From assembly GCA_938045295.1 (NCBI GenBank), contig CALINO010000012.1:1-64000 (forward strand): DNA of 64,000 bases. Reading direction: 5' to 3'. Positions 44,779 to 54,332 of the stretch are shown piece by piece (within the stretch, counting starts at the first letter, position 1; each line of letters starts with the position of its first letter). The DNA comes from an uncultured Arenicella sp. Its GTDB lineage: Bacteria; Pseudomonadota; Gammaproteobacteria; Arenicellales; Arenicellaceae. The notes below the pieces were generated by a model. It had not been told where the DNA came from. It saw only the letters and a program-made list of their open reading frames with translations, and did no database searches. A program made the position numbers and the translations under genes.

Positions 44779-47298
44779 ATGAAAGTTGTCGTAGTAGGAA
44801 ATGGTATGGTCGGTCACCACTATGTGGAGACCTTGGTAAAAAGTGATATCAATGCGGATATTACTATTATTGGTGGCGAAACGCGGCCAGCCTATGACCG
44901 AGTACATTTGTCTGAAGTGTTTGATGGAAAGGGGCCTGAAGATTTAGCGATGGGCTCGCGTGAACAATATGAAGAGTGGGGCGTGGATGCGCATTTCGGT
45001 GATTTTGCCAAAACCATTGATCGCGATAATCAAAAAGTGATCACCGAAGGCGGCCAAGCCTTTGCTTACGACAAGTTGGTTTTAGCAACCGGCTCTTACC
45101 CGTTTATTCCGCCCATTCCCGGGCATGATCAAGAGCATTGTTTGGCGTATCGAACCATTGACGATTTAGCCGAAATTAAAGCCTCAGCCAAAGGCAAAAA
45201 AATAGGCGTGGTCGTTGGCGGTGGTTTGCTTGGTTTGGAATGTGCAAACGCACTGAAAAACTTAGGCCTTGAAGCGCACGTGGTTGAGTTTGCACCCGGC
45301 TTGATGGGCGTGCAATTAGATGATGGCGGTAGCGAAATGCTGCGCCGAAAAATTGAAGCGCTTGGAGTTAATGTACACACCTCTAAAGCCACACAAAAAA
45401 TAGTAAAGGGCGATGAGCTTCGTTTGAAAATGGAGTTTGCAGACGAGACTGAATTAGAAACCGACATGATCGTGTTTTCGGCCGGTATTCGCCCCTACGA
45501 CCAGTTGGCTCGTGACGCCGATTTAAAAGTAGGCGAGCGCGGTGGTATTGAAATTGACTACCAATGCAAAACCTCCGATGAAAATATTTTTGCCATAGGT
45601 GAGTGTGCTGTTTTAGGCAACTTTATTTATGGTCTAGTTGCACCAGGTTATCGCATGGCCGAAGCCGCGGTGTCGCAACTAAGTGAAGACCGCACCTCGT
45701 TTACCGGTGCCGACATGAGCACCAAACTAAAATTGTTAGGCGTGGATGTGGGTTCAGTCGGTGACGCAAAAGGTCAAGCGGAAGACTCCAGAGCCTTTAT
45801 CTACAGCGATGAGCGCAATGACGTATACAAGCGTTTAAACGTGTCTTCTGACGGTAAAAAAGTATTGGGTGCCACCTTAGTGGGCGACACTGAAGACTAC
45901 GACACCTTGTTGCAATACTACTTGAACGACATGGAGTTGCCAGATTCTCCAGAGAATCTTATCTTGCCAGCCAGTGATGGTGAAAAACCAGCACTGGGCG
46001 CAGACGCATTACCCATGGGCGCGACTATTTGTTCTTGCTTGAATGTAAGCAAAGGCGACGTGGTTGAAGCCATCGACGGTGGTTGCTTAACCGTGGCTGA
46101 CGTAAAAGGCTGCACCAAAGCCGGTTCTGGTTGTGGTGGTTGCGCGGCGCTATTGAAAAACGTAGTGGATGCCGAGCTGAACTCTCGTGGTTTAGAAGTG
46201 AATACCGATCTTTGTGAGCATTTTTCACACACTCGCCAAGAGTTGTTTACCATTGCTCAAGCCAGCCAAATTCAAACCTTTGATGAGCTGATTGAAAAGC
46301 ACGGTCATGGTAAAGGCTGCGATATTTGTAAACCTGCGGTGGCTTCGATTATGGCGTCACTTTGGAATGATCACGTTCTTGAGTCTGACTTAGTGCCATT
46401 GCAAGACACCAATGATACGTTCATGGCTAACATGCAAAAAGACGGCACATACTCGGTGGTACCGCGTGTTCCTGGTGGCGAGATCTTACCTGATCAATTA
46501 ATCGTGCTGGGTGAGGTTGCAAAAAAATATAACCTTTACAGTAAAATTACTGGCGGGCAGCGTGTGGACTTATTTGGTGCTCGTATGAACGACTTGCCTA
46601 ACATTTGGGGCGAGTTGATTGATGCCGGTTTTGAAACCGGGCACGCGTATGCTAAAGCATTGCGTACGGTTAAATCATGCGTGGGAAGTACGTGGTGCCG
46701 TTACGGTGTGCAAGATTCTGTAGGCCAAGCCATTGATTTAGAAAATCGCTATAAAGGTTTGCGTGCACCACATAAATTCAAAATGGGTGTGTCGGGTTGT
46801 ACCCGTGAATGCGCTGAGGCACAGAGTAAAGACATTGGCGTGATTGCCACTGAAAACGGTTGGAACTTATACGTGTGTGGTAATGGTGGTATGAAACCAC
46901 GTCACGCTGATTTGTTTGCCACTGACCTTGATACTGAAACATTGTACAAATACATCGATCGAGTGTTGATGTTTTATGTACGCACCGCAGATCGTTTGCA
47001 ACGTACTTCTACTTGGTTGGAGAATTTAGAAGGCGGCCTTGATTATCTTAAAGAGGTTGTCATTGAAGATAAGTTGGGTATCTGTGCCGACCTTGAAAAA
47101 CAAATGCAGCACGTTATTGATACTTACCAGTGTGAATGGAAAACGGCCATTAACAATACTGAAAAACTAAAACGTTTCCGTCAATTTGTGAACTCTGAAC
47201 AAGAAGACTCTAATGTATTGTTTGTGGAAGAGCGTGGGCAAATTAGACCTGCAACAGAAACTGAGAAGCAACGCCCTGAACTAAAAGCAGTTGTATAG
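44779..47298 (+). CDS. nirB: NAD(P)H nitrite reductase, large subunit
   Basis: NirB reduces nitrite to ammonium in the cytoplasm. The 839-residue protein has an N-terminal FAD/NAD domain (VVVGNGMVGHHYVE; second nucleotide motif VVGGGLLGLECA), a BFD-like [2Fe-2S] segment (CSCLNVSKGD ... CGGC), and a C-terminal siroheme/[4Fe-4S] domain with CVGSTWCRYG and GCTRECAEAQSKD. It lies downstream of a sigma54 promoter and leader terminator. nirD and the nitrate reductase gene follow in the same operon, so nitrate-to-ammonium reduction is encoded together. Confidence 0.97.
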   Translation: MKVVVVGNGMVGHHYVETLVKSDINADITIIGGETRPAYDRVHLSEVFDGKGPEDLAMGSREQYEEWGVDAHFGDFAKTIDRDNQKVITEGGQAFAYDKLVLATGSYPFIPPIPGHDQEHCLAYRTIDDLAEIKASAKGKKIGVVVGGGLLGLECANALKNLGLEAHVVEFAPGLMGVQLDDGGSEMLRRKIEALGVNVHTSKATQKIVKGDELRLKMEFADETELETDMIVFSAGIRPYDQLARDADLKVGERGGIEIDYQCKTSDENIFAIGECAVLGNFIYGLVAPGYRMAEAAVSQLSEDRTSFTGADMSTKLKLLGVDVGSVGDAKGQAEDSRAFIYSDERNDVYKRLNVSSDGKKVLGATLVGDTEDYDTLLQYYLNDMELPDSPENLILPASDGEKPALGADALPMGATICSCLNVSKGDVVEAIDGGCLTVADVKGCTKAGSGCGGCAALLKNVVDAELNSRGLEVNTDLCEHFSHTRQELFTIAQASQIQTFDELIEKHGHGKGCDICKPAVASIMASLWNDHVLESDLVPLQDTNDTFMANMQKDGTYSVVPRVPGGEILPDQLIVLGEVAKKYNLYSKITGGQRVDLFGARMNDLPNIWGELIDAGFETGHAYAKALRTVKSCVGSTWCRYGVQDSVGQAIDLENRYKGLRAPHKFKMGVSGCTRECAEAQSKDIGVIATENGWNLYVCGNGGMKPRHADLFATDLDTETLYKYIDRVLMFYVRTADRLQRTSTWLENLEGGLDYLKEVVIEDKLGICADLEKQMQHVIDTYQCEWKTAINNTEKLKRFRQFVNSEQEDSNVLFVEERGQIRPATETEKQRPELKAVV

Positions 47299-47330
47299 AA
47301 AGTATAGATCACGGTAACAAGAGATAAAAA

Positions 47331-47654
47331 ATGACAAACAATGTAATCTGCCAGACTCGTGATTTGGTTGAAAATTCAGGTGTGTGTGCACTCATTAATA
47401 ATGAGCAAGTGGCGTTGTTTTACTTGCCAAACACCGAACAGAAAATTTTTGCCGTTGGCAACTGGGACCCATTTGGTAAGGCGAACGTAATGTCTCGCGG
47501 CCTTATAGGTAGCATAGGTGACGAGTTAGTGGTGTTTTCACCACTTTATAAGCAACGCTTTTCATTAGCAACGGGTCAGTGTTTAGACGAAGATGCAGCA
47601 TTGCCCACGTACAACGTGGCCATTGAAAATGATGACGTCGTACTAGTGAGTTAA
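47331..47654 (+). CDS. nirD: Nitrite reductase small subunit
   Basis: This is the Rieske-fold small subunit of assimilatory nitrite reductase (107 aa). Family stretches are ALINNEQVALFY, AVGNWDPFGKANVMSRGLIG and a C-terminal YNVAIENDDVVLV. It lacks the Cys-His cluster ligands of true Rieske proteins, as is usual for NirD. AGAG precedes the ATG. It lies 32 bases after nirB and two bases before the nitrate reductase gene. Confidence 0.96.
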   Translation: MTNNVICQTRDLVENSGVCALINNEQVALFYLPNTEQKIFAVGNWDPFGKANVMSRGLIGSIGDELVVFSPLYKQRFSLATGQCLDEDAALPTYNVAIENDDVVLVS

Positions 47655-47656
47655 TC

Positions 47657-50272
47657 ATGCAAGTGTCTACCACATGCCCTTACTGCGGAGTAGGGTGTGG
47701 CTTAACGGTGAGTTCTGACGATGCGCAAACCACGCCATTGGTGTTGGCATCGCAAACCCACCCGGCTAATTTTGGTCGCGCGTGCAGCAAAGGCAGTGCG
47801 CTTGCTGAAACCTTAGATTCTCAGCACACCCCCGAACGCTTAACGCACCCCTTAATTAATGGCGAAGTGGCTTCTTGGGATAGTGCCAGTAGCTTGATTG
47901 CCGAGCGCATTCAAAACACGGTGGCCGAACACGGCCCCGACAGCGTGGCTTTTTATCTGTCTGGTCAGTTACTCACTGAAGACTATTACGTTGCCAATAA
48001 GTTAGCGAAAGGTTTTTTAGGCACTGCTAACGTAGACACTAATTCACGGCTTTGCATGTCGTCTGCCGTGGCGGGCTATAAGCGCGCCTTCGGTTCCGAT
48101 ACCGTGCCGTGCTGTTATGAAGATTTAGAATTGGCCGACCTGATTGTGTTGATTGGTTCTAACACCGCGTGGACTCACCCGGTTCTTTACCAACGCATTG
48201 TGGCGGCCAAAGAATCAAACCCGAATATGAAAGTGGTGTTGATTGACCCGCGCAAAACGGTCACTGCCGATTTGGCCGACCTGCATCTGCCAATCACGCC
48301 AAGTTCAGATAACTTTTTGTTTCAAGGCTTAATGCATTACTTGAATCAAAATGAGTATTGCGACCAAGCCTACATTCGTGAACACACCGAAGGCTTTGAT
48401 AAGGTCATTGAGAGCGTTGCCGATAAAGACATCAACTTTGTGGCGCAACTGTGCGGCGTAGACGCCGACGATGTGGCCACGTTTTTTAATTGGTTTGCGC
48501 AAACCCGAAAAGCCATCAGCTTTTACTCTCAAGGCATTAACCAATCGGCCACCGGCACCGACAAATGCAACTCCATCATTAATTGCCATTTAGCCACGGG
48601 TAAAATCGGCTATGAAGGCGCGGGGCCATTTTCCATTACTGGCCAGCCCAATGCCATGGGCGGTCGTGAAGTGGGTGGTTTGGCCAATATGCTGGCCGCG
48701 CACATGGACTTCACTGAAGAGTCCATTGACCGTGTGGGTCGTTTTTGGCAAGCACCGAATATGGCCACCGAGCCCGGCTTAAAAGCCGTTGATTTATTTG
48801 ATTCAATCGCCGCAGGAAAAATCAAACTCTTGTGGGTGATGGCCACCAACCCGGCGGTTAGCTTGCCCAACTCATCTAAAGTGGCTGAAGCTCTTGCTAA
48901 CTGCGACACCGTTATCGTTTCTGATGTCACCAATACCGACACCACGGCGTTTGCCGACATTGTATTGCCAGCCTTAGGTTGGGGGGAAAAAGACGGCACG
49001 GTCACCAACTCAGAACGCCGAATTAGCCGCCAACGCGGCTTTCAAAAGGCAACAGGGTTGGCCAAGCCCGATTGGTGGGCATTGGCGCAAGTGGGTCAGA
49101 AATTAGGCTACGAGCAGGCGTTTAATTACACCGTGCCGGCCGATGTGTTTCGTGAGCACGCCGCGCTGTCGGCATTTGAAAATGACGGTTCGCGAGACTT
49201 TGACCTGAGCGCGTTAGCGCCACTTAGCAATGACGAATATCAAAACCTAGACCCCATTCAATGGCCGGTGAATGCCAGCAACCCACAGGGCACGGCTCGC
49301 ATGTTTACCGACGGTAAGTTTTTCACGCCATCAGGTAAAGCTCAGTTTGTGGCCTCTGGCTCAGCATTAGCAAAAGCGGTGGCCAAAGCACAGCAACAAG
49401 GCCAGCTATTGCTTAATACGGGTCGCCTTAGAGATCAATGGCACACCATGACGCGCACCGGCAGTGCTCCCAGATTAACCGCGCACGACGACATTGCCTA
49501 TCTTGAAATGCACCCTGAAGATGCATTGAACAGTGGCCTTAGCCATAACGCCATGGCGCGCGTAAGTAACGACCACGGTGTCATTACCTTGCAGGTAAAA
49601 GTTTTGGATACGGCCATGCCTGGGCGAGTGTTTGCACCCATTCACTGGAACCAACAGTTCTCTAGTGCCGGTGTGGTGAATCAGCTGGTGCCGCCTTACG
49701 TAGATCCCGTTTCCGGGCAGCCTGAATTAAAAGCGTCCAGCGTCACCGTGCAACCGGTGTTGCAAAAGCACTGGGCCAGAGTTGTGTCTAAGCAGCCGTT
49801 AGCAGATCTTAGCCAGTTCGATTATTGGTCAGTGAATAAGTTTGCCGGTGGTTACGTAACGCTGGTTGGCTATGACACTGATCAAGATTGGCGCAGCGCT
49901 TTCGGCTTAAATGACCGTAGCGATGTACTGGCGTTTAGCAACCCCATTGAGCGTTCTAATAGTTGGGTGGTTTGCCAGCAAGACGGCATTGATGCCATTG
50001 TGTTTGAGCACACTTGCGTTAGCAAGTTGCCTAGCAGAACATGGTTGGTTGAGGTGTACGAAAAGCAACACGTGAACGATGCCGTTAAGCTGCTGCGTGG
50101 CGAGCAAGGCATTACCGATGAGCTTATTTGTGCCTGCTTTGGCACCACTAAAAAGAACATCACTCAAGCCATTGAAGAAGGCGCAAGCTCGCAGTTAGAT
50201 TTAGCCAACACCTTTGGCTGTGGCTCTAAATGCGGCAGCTGCAAGCCTGAGTTAAACGGCTTTTTCAGCTAA
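47657..50272 (+). CDS. nasA: Assimilatory nitrate reductase catalytic subunit
   Basis: This is a molybdenum bis-MGD enzyme reducing nitrate to nitrite in the cytoplasm (871 aa). The N-terminus binds [4Fe-4S] through CPYCGVGC and a further Cys in GRACSKG. Mo-cofactor domains follow (NTNSRLCMSS-like DTNSRLCMSSAVAGYKRAFG, GPFSITGQPNAMGGREVGG). A C-terminal BFD-like [2Fe-2S] domain (ICACFGTTKKN ... CGSKCGSC) replaces a separate electron-transfer subunit. It is the last gene of nirB-nirD-nasA. No molybdenum cofactor gene or cysG follows. Confidence 0.96.
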   Translation: MQVSTTCPYCGVGCGLTVSSDDAQTTPLVLASQTHPANFGRACSKGSALAETLDSQHTPERLTHPLINGEVASWDSASSLIAERIQNTVAEHGPDSVAFYLSGQLLTEDYYVANKLAKGFLGTANVDTNSRLCMSSAVAGYKRAFGSDTVPCCYEDLELADLIVLIGSNTAWTHPVLYQRIVAAKESNPNMKVVLIDPRKTVTADLADLHLPITPSSDNFLFQGLMHYLNQNEYCDQAYIREHTEGFDKVIESVADKDINFVAQLCGVDADDVATFFNWFAQTRKAISFYSQGINQSATGTDKCNSIINCHLATGKIGYEGAGPFSITGQPNAMGGREVGGLANMLAAHMDFTEESIDRVGRFWQAPNMATEPGLKAVDLFDSIAAGKIKLLWVMATNPAVSLPNSSKVAEALANCDTVIVSDVTNTDTTAFADIVLPALGWGEKDGTVTNSERRISRQRGFQKATGLAKPDWWALAQVGQKLGYEQAFNYTVPADVFREHAALSAFENDGSRDFDLSALAPLSNDEYQNLDPIQWPVNASNPQGTARMFTDGKFFTPSGKAQFVASGSALAKAVAKAQQQGQLLLNTGRLRDQWHTMTRTGSAPRLTAHDDIAYLEMHPEDALNSGLSHNAMARVSNDHGVITLQVKVLDTAMPGRVFAPIHWNQQFSSAGVVNQLVPPYVDPVSGQPELKASSVTVQPVLQKHWARVVSKQPLADLSQFDYWSVNKFAGGYVTLVGYDTDQDWRSAFGLNDRSDVLAFSNPIERSNSWVVCQQDGIDAIVFEHTCVSKLPSRTWLVEVYEKQHVNDAVKLLRGEQGITDELICACFGTTKKNITQAIEEGASSQLDLANTFGCGSKCGSCKPELNGFFS

Positions 50273-50384
50273 CGGCCAATCTGGAAATCAAACGACAGCA
50301 GGCTAGGCGAAGCAAGCCTATTGTTTCGCTGCGGTGCAACAGAGTATGATGCTTTAATGCAATTATCCATGCTCTGTTTGTTCT

Positions 50385-51116
50385 ATGCCGGTTAAAAATT
50401 TTCTTACTATTGAGTCCGATTACGGTACGTTTATTGTTAATCGGCATTGCGCTCATCAAGCGGAAGTGTTGATCAAAACCGGCAAGCCGCACGTTCAAGA
50501 GGAATTGAACAAGGTGTTGGCCATTGTTAACACCTTGCCTGAACATTGCGTGGTACTGGATGCAGGCGCTAACATTGGGCTATTAACCATTCCGATTGCG
50601 CAATTAATCGCCCCTAAGCAGGGCGTTGTGCATGCCTATGAAGCACAACGCATGATGGCCTATGCACTGTGCGGAGGCGTGGTGCTTAATGACTTAGAGA
50701 ATGTGACGGTGCATCACCTCGCCATCGGCGCCGAGCTTGGCACGTTAAAGGCACACACACCCAACTACAGCCAATCGCAAGATTTTGGTCAATTCAGTTT
50801 GTTAGAACAGACCCAAGAAGCGCCATCAAGCGTGCAAGCCGTTACCATTGATTCGCTTAATTTACCGCGGTTAGATTTTCTTAAAATTGACATTGAAGGC
50901 ATGGAAATTGATGCGCTTATCGGCGCTCGGCAAACGCTTGAAAAACACCAACCATGGTGCTGGGTGGAATACTGGAAAATCGGTGCGCCAGAGATAAAAG
51001 CGCAATTTGCAGGCTTAGATTATGATTTCTACCTCATGGACGACCTTAATGTATTGTGCGCCCCAGTCAGCAAACTAGACAAAGCCGCGTTAAATATTAA
51101 TGCTAAGCGTGTTTAG
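50385..51116 (+). CDS. FkbM-family methyltransferase
   Basis: This is a predicted SAM-dependent methyltransferase (243 aa). The SAM motif is VVLDAGANIGLLTIPIA, followed by VHAYEAQRMM, an acidic strand and the FkbM-type LDFLKIDIEGMEIDALIGA. Relatives methylate sugars, lipids or small molecules; the substrate here is unknown. It is separated from nasA by 112 bases and from the cold-shock gene by 301 bases, so it is probably monocistronic. Confidence 0.88.
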   Translation: MPVKNFLTIESDYGTFIVNRHCAHQAEVLIKTGKPHVQEELNKVLAIVNTLPEHCVVLDAGANIGLLTIPIAQLIAPKQGVVHAYEAQRMMAYALCGGVVLNDLENVTVHHLAIGAELGTLKAHTPNYSQSQDFGQFSLLEQTQEAPSSVQAVTIDSLNLPRLDFLKIDIEGMEIDALIGARQTLEKHQPWCWVEYWKIGAPEIKAQFAGLDYDFYLMDDLNVLCAPVSKLDKAALNINAKRV

Positions 51117-51417
51117 GAACTTGATCTGGCATTTCAATTTGTGAGTTTCGACAGTGTTTGATAATAGCCTTAAAATACTCAAAGCCGCCATCTAGCTTGA
51201 TAAATAAAACTCCATAAAATAGCTGTACTTATGGTTACAGGGTCTATATAGTGCAGCCAGCTATAAGGGAAAGCACACTACTTTTATATTCTTCATTTCG
51301 CTGTTTTATCCGTAACTCCTCGTTCTGCCGTTTTTAAATTTAAGCTTTCTTTTTTACTTAGCAATTCAAGTCTTCTTGAAGTCACAACTTTAATTTAAAA
51401 ATACAGAGTATTATTTT
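51117..51417 (+). other. Long AT-rich region before the cold-shock gene
   Basis: This 301-base gap contains no ORF. It is strongly AT-rich near the csp start, with short dyads such as CTTC-TT-GAAG (about 51371-51380). A long structured 5' untranslated region is usual for cspA-type genes and would fit, but no cold box was recognised. Confidence 0.35.
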
Positions 51418-51627
51418 ATGTCTAATGCATTAAAAGGAACCGTTAAATGGTTCAACGAGTCTAAAGGTTTTGGTTTTATCGAGCAGCAGTCAGGTCCTGA
51501 CGTGTTTGCTCACTACAGCGAAATTACTGGCTCAGGGTTCAAAACTCTTACTGAAGGTCAAGCTGTTGAGTTTTCAGTGACTCAAGGCCAACGAGGCCTG
51601 CAAGCATCCAACATTGTTGCCGTTTAA
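51418..51627 (+). CDS. Cold-shock-domain protein, CspA family
   Basis: This is a single cold-shock domain (69 aa) binding single-stranded RNA/DNA. RNP1 is KGFGFIEQ and RNP2 is VFAHYSEI; the start has [11 protein letters not shown]. Several paralogues are usual per genome, so no specific csp symbol is assigned. RNase R, also linked to cold adaptation through RNA unfolding, is the next gene after 289 bases. Confidence 0.97.
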   Translation: MSNALKGTVKWFNESKGFGFIEQQSGPDVFAHYSEITGSGFKTLTEGQAVEFSVTQGQRGLQASNIVAV

Positions 51628-51916
51628 GTAACGACACAGTGTTACCGAGGTACTTCATTTAGTATTCGCAAGTGCCTCAGGTTTCATACACTATTCCAAA
51701 TAGTTACGTGAACATTTTTCTCACGCTGCGCCGAATAAGACTCTAGTATTTCTAGAGCCACGCAGAATTATTAGCATCCCCACCTATTTTAAGTCACTCC
51801 AGTCCGCGAGTGCTAAAAGCCAGATTGCGTTGCCTGTGTTGTATCTAAAGGGATCGATACACGACCTTGTGCATCAAGCAAAAAGAGCAATGGCTACTTT
51901 ATCAAAAGAATTATAA

Positions 51917-54199
51917 ATGACAACAGTTTCAAAACCGGCGATTAACGCCGTACATAGTCACCCGATTCCAAATCGTGACGCCATTATTCATCTGCTTAAA
52001 AAGCACGGAAAAGCCCTCAATCGACAACAGCTCGCAACACGAATGAAGTTGTCCGGTAATAAAGAACATGAAGGCTTACGCCGCCGCTTGCGTGCTATGG
52101 AGCGCGACGGGCAAATTAGCTTTGATCGCCATCTCGGTTACAGCCCACTTAATAAAAACGACCTGATTTCAGGCCGTGTGATTGGTCATCGAGACGGGTT
52201 TGGTTTTTTGGTCTGTGACCGAGGCGGTAATGATTTGCTGCTAAACAATCGCGACATGATGCAATTGTTTGACGGTGACCGGGTTGAGGTTCGAGTGATG
52301 GGCGTTGATGATCGTGGCCGCGAAAAAGCCGCCCTAGTCAACGTTATCGAGCGCAATACCACTCAGGTGTTAGGAAAACTTCAATTTGATCATGGTGACT
52401 ATTTTATAAAGCCTGAAAACAGCCGTAATGCCTATGAGATTGATATTGATCACGATCATATAAACGGCGCAAAAGCTGGGCAATACGTTGTCGTGACGCT
52501 TTCGCATTACGCCTGCCATCAATATAGAGCCTTCGGAAAAGTCACTGAAATACTCGGTAATACCATGACGCCAGGGATGGAAGTTGACGTAACCCTAAGA
52601 GAGCATGGCATTCCTCATGTGTGGCCTATTGAGGCTAAACGAGCTGCTAAATCGATGGGCAATAAGGTGGCTGATGTTGATAAGGCGGACCGTGTTGATT
52701 TGAGAAAGCTTCCCTTTGTCACCATTGATGGTGAAGACGCCAAAGACTTTGACGACGCCGTTTACTGTGAACAACAGAGCGATGGTTGGCGGCTTTGGGT
52801 CGCGATTGCCGACGTATCTCATTACGTCACACCCAATGATGCGCTTGATCAAGAGGCGCAAAAGCGAGGCACATCTGTTTACTTTCCGGGGCGTGTAGTG
52901 CCGATGTTGCCGGAAAACTTATCCAATGGCCTGTGCTCTTTAAACCCAAAGGTAGATCGTTTGGTAATGGTGTGTGAAATGACGATTGACGCCGCGGGAA
53001 AAATGACCGGCTATCAGTTCTCAGAAGCCATCATTCATTCCCATGCACGTCTAACCTACAATCAAGTAAACGCGATACTGACTGCACCAAAATCAAAACT
53101 TGGACTACGAATGCATGATAAATATGCTGATTTAGTGCCACACATTACTGCCTTGCATCAACTTTATGGCGTATTAGAGCAGGCGCGAGCGATACGTGGG
53201 TCGATTGATTTTGATACGCAAGAAACTCAGTTTCAGCTCAACAAAGCACGCAAGATTGATCGTATAGTCCCGGTGATGCGAAATGACGCTCACAAGCTAA
53301 TCGAGGAATGCATGTTGTGCGCTAATGTGGCTACAGCTCGATTTTTAGAAAAACATAAATTACCTGCGCTGTATCGAAACCACAGTGGGCCAAAAGAAAA
53401 AAAGCTGGAAAGTTTGCGTGCTTTTCTTAAAGAAAAAAACCTGAAACTCGCTGGGAACGATAAGCCAACACCCAAGCACTTTGATGGTTTGATGAACAAA
53501 ATCAGCGAGCGCTCTGATGCCAGCCTTATACAATCAATGATGTTGCGTTCACTAAGCCAAGCCCAATACAGCGCAAACAACGAAGGCCATTTCGGTTTGG
53601 CGTATTCGGTCTATGCCCACTTCACCTCACCGATTCGCCGCTACCCAGATTTGCTGGTACACCGCGCCATCAAGTCGGTCATTCGCGAGCAACATAGCGC
53701 TAGCCGTGTGAGTCGTGCATTGAAATTGACCTTTAGAAAGTACACGCATCAAGGCCAAGCTGATGTCAGCTACCCATATAGCAAAGCAACGATGAACGGA
53801 TTGGCGGTTCAATGTTCAGCGCTGTCTCGACGTGCCGATAAAGCAAGCTGGGATGTGGAAGCATGGCTGAAGTGTGATTATATGCAAAAGAATGTTGGCA
53901 AAAGCTACGCCGGCGTAATCACCACGGTTAAGCACTTTGGGCTGTTCGTTGAACTTAAAGAAACAGGAATTGAAGGGCTAATCCACATTAGCGCTCTAAC
54001 AAATGACTTTTTTCGCTTTGAAGAAGCTAAACAAGCCTTAATCGGTAATAGAGCAAACGCGTGCTATGAGATTGGAGATGTCGTTCAAATACGTGTCGCC
54101 GATGTGGATATGGAGCAGAAAAAAATCAATTTTCAATTGGCGAACTCACTCTCTGATAAAAAGCGCAAAGGTCAAAAACAAGCAAGAAACAAGCATTAG
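51917..54199 (+). CDS. rnr: Ribonuclease R
   Basis: RNase R is a processive 3'-5' exoribonuclease that degrades structured RNA. The 760-residue protein has an N-terminal helix-turn-helix (about 20-80), cold-shock domains (about 82-235: SGRVIGHRDGFGFLV), the RNB catalytic core (about 265-590, metal-binding DAKDFDDAVYCE), and a C-terminal S1 domain (about 650-735: YAGVITTVKHFGLFVEL). The basic tail is short compared with E. coli RNase R. It stands downstream of a cold-shock gene, not in the nsrR-rnr-rlmB context. Confidence 0.95.
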   Translation: MTTVSKPAINAVHSHPIPNRDAIIHLLKKHGKALNRQQLATRMKLSGNKEHEGLRRRLRAMERDGQISFDRHLGYSPLNKNDLISGRVIGHRDGFGFLVCDRGGNDLLLNNRDMMQLFDGDRVEVRVMGVDDRGREKAALVNVIERNTTQVLGKLQFDHGDYFIKPENSRNAYEIDIDHDHINGAKAGQYVVVTLSHYACHQYRAFGKVTEILGNTMTPGMEVDVTLREHGIPHVWPIEAKRAAKSMGNKVADVDKADRVDLRKLPFVTIDGEDAKDFDDAVYCEQQSDGWRLWVAIADVSHYVTPNDALDQEAQKRGTSVYFPGRVVPMLPENLSNGLCSLNPKVDRLVMVCEMTIDAAGKMTGYQFSEAIIHSHARLTYNQVNAILTAPKSKLGLRMHDKYADLVPHITALHQLYGVLEQARAIRGSIDFDTQETQFQLNKARKIDRIVPVMRNDAHKLIEECMLCANVATARFLEKHKLPALYRNHSGPKEKKLESLRAFLKEKNLKLAGNDKPTPKHFDGLMNKISERSDASLIQSMMLRSLSQAQYSANNEGHFGLAYSVYAHFTSPIRRYPDLLVHRAIKSVIREQHSASRVSRALKLTFRKYTHQGQADVSYPYSKATMNGLAVQCSALSRRADKASWDVEAWLKCDYMQKNVGKSYAGVITTVKHFGLFVELKETGIEGLIHISALTNDFFRFEEAKQALIGNRANACYEIGDVVQIRVADVDMEQKKINFQLANSLSDKKRKGQKQARNKH

Positions 54200-54332
54200 T
54201 ATTCTTCACTTCGATTTGAAACCAAAAATGGCTATTAAGGGCATATAGCTGACTTTCAGGTCTAGTTGAAGCTTTGCAAAGTAACTTATTCTGGTTAGCC
54301 TAAATTTTCTGTGCTTTACAGTGAGTAGCTTA

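Noticed and set aside
50273-50345. Terminator after nasA (AGGCT / AGCCT)
   Set aside because: The stem is only five base pairs with mismatches inside, so it is too weak to list.
51741-51757. CTCTAG / CTAGAG hairpin between the cold-shock gene and rnr
   Set aside because: The stem is only 6 bp and has no T-tract; it is too weak for a functional call.
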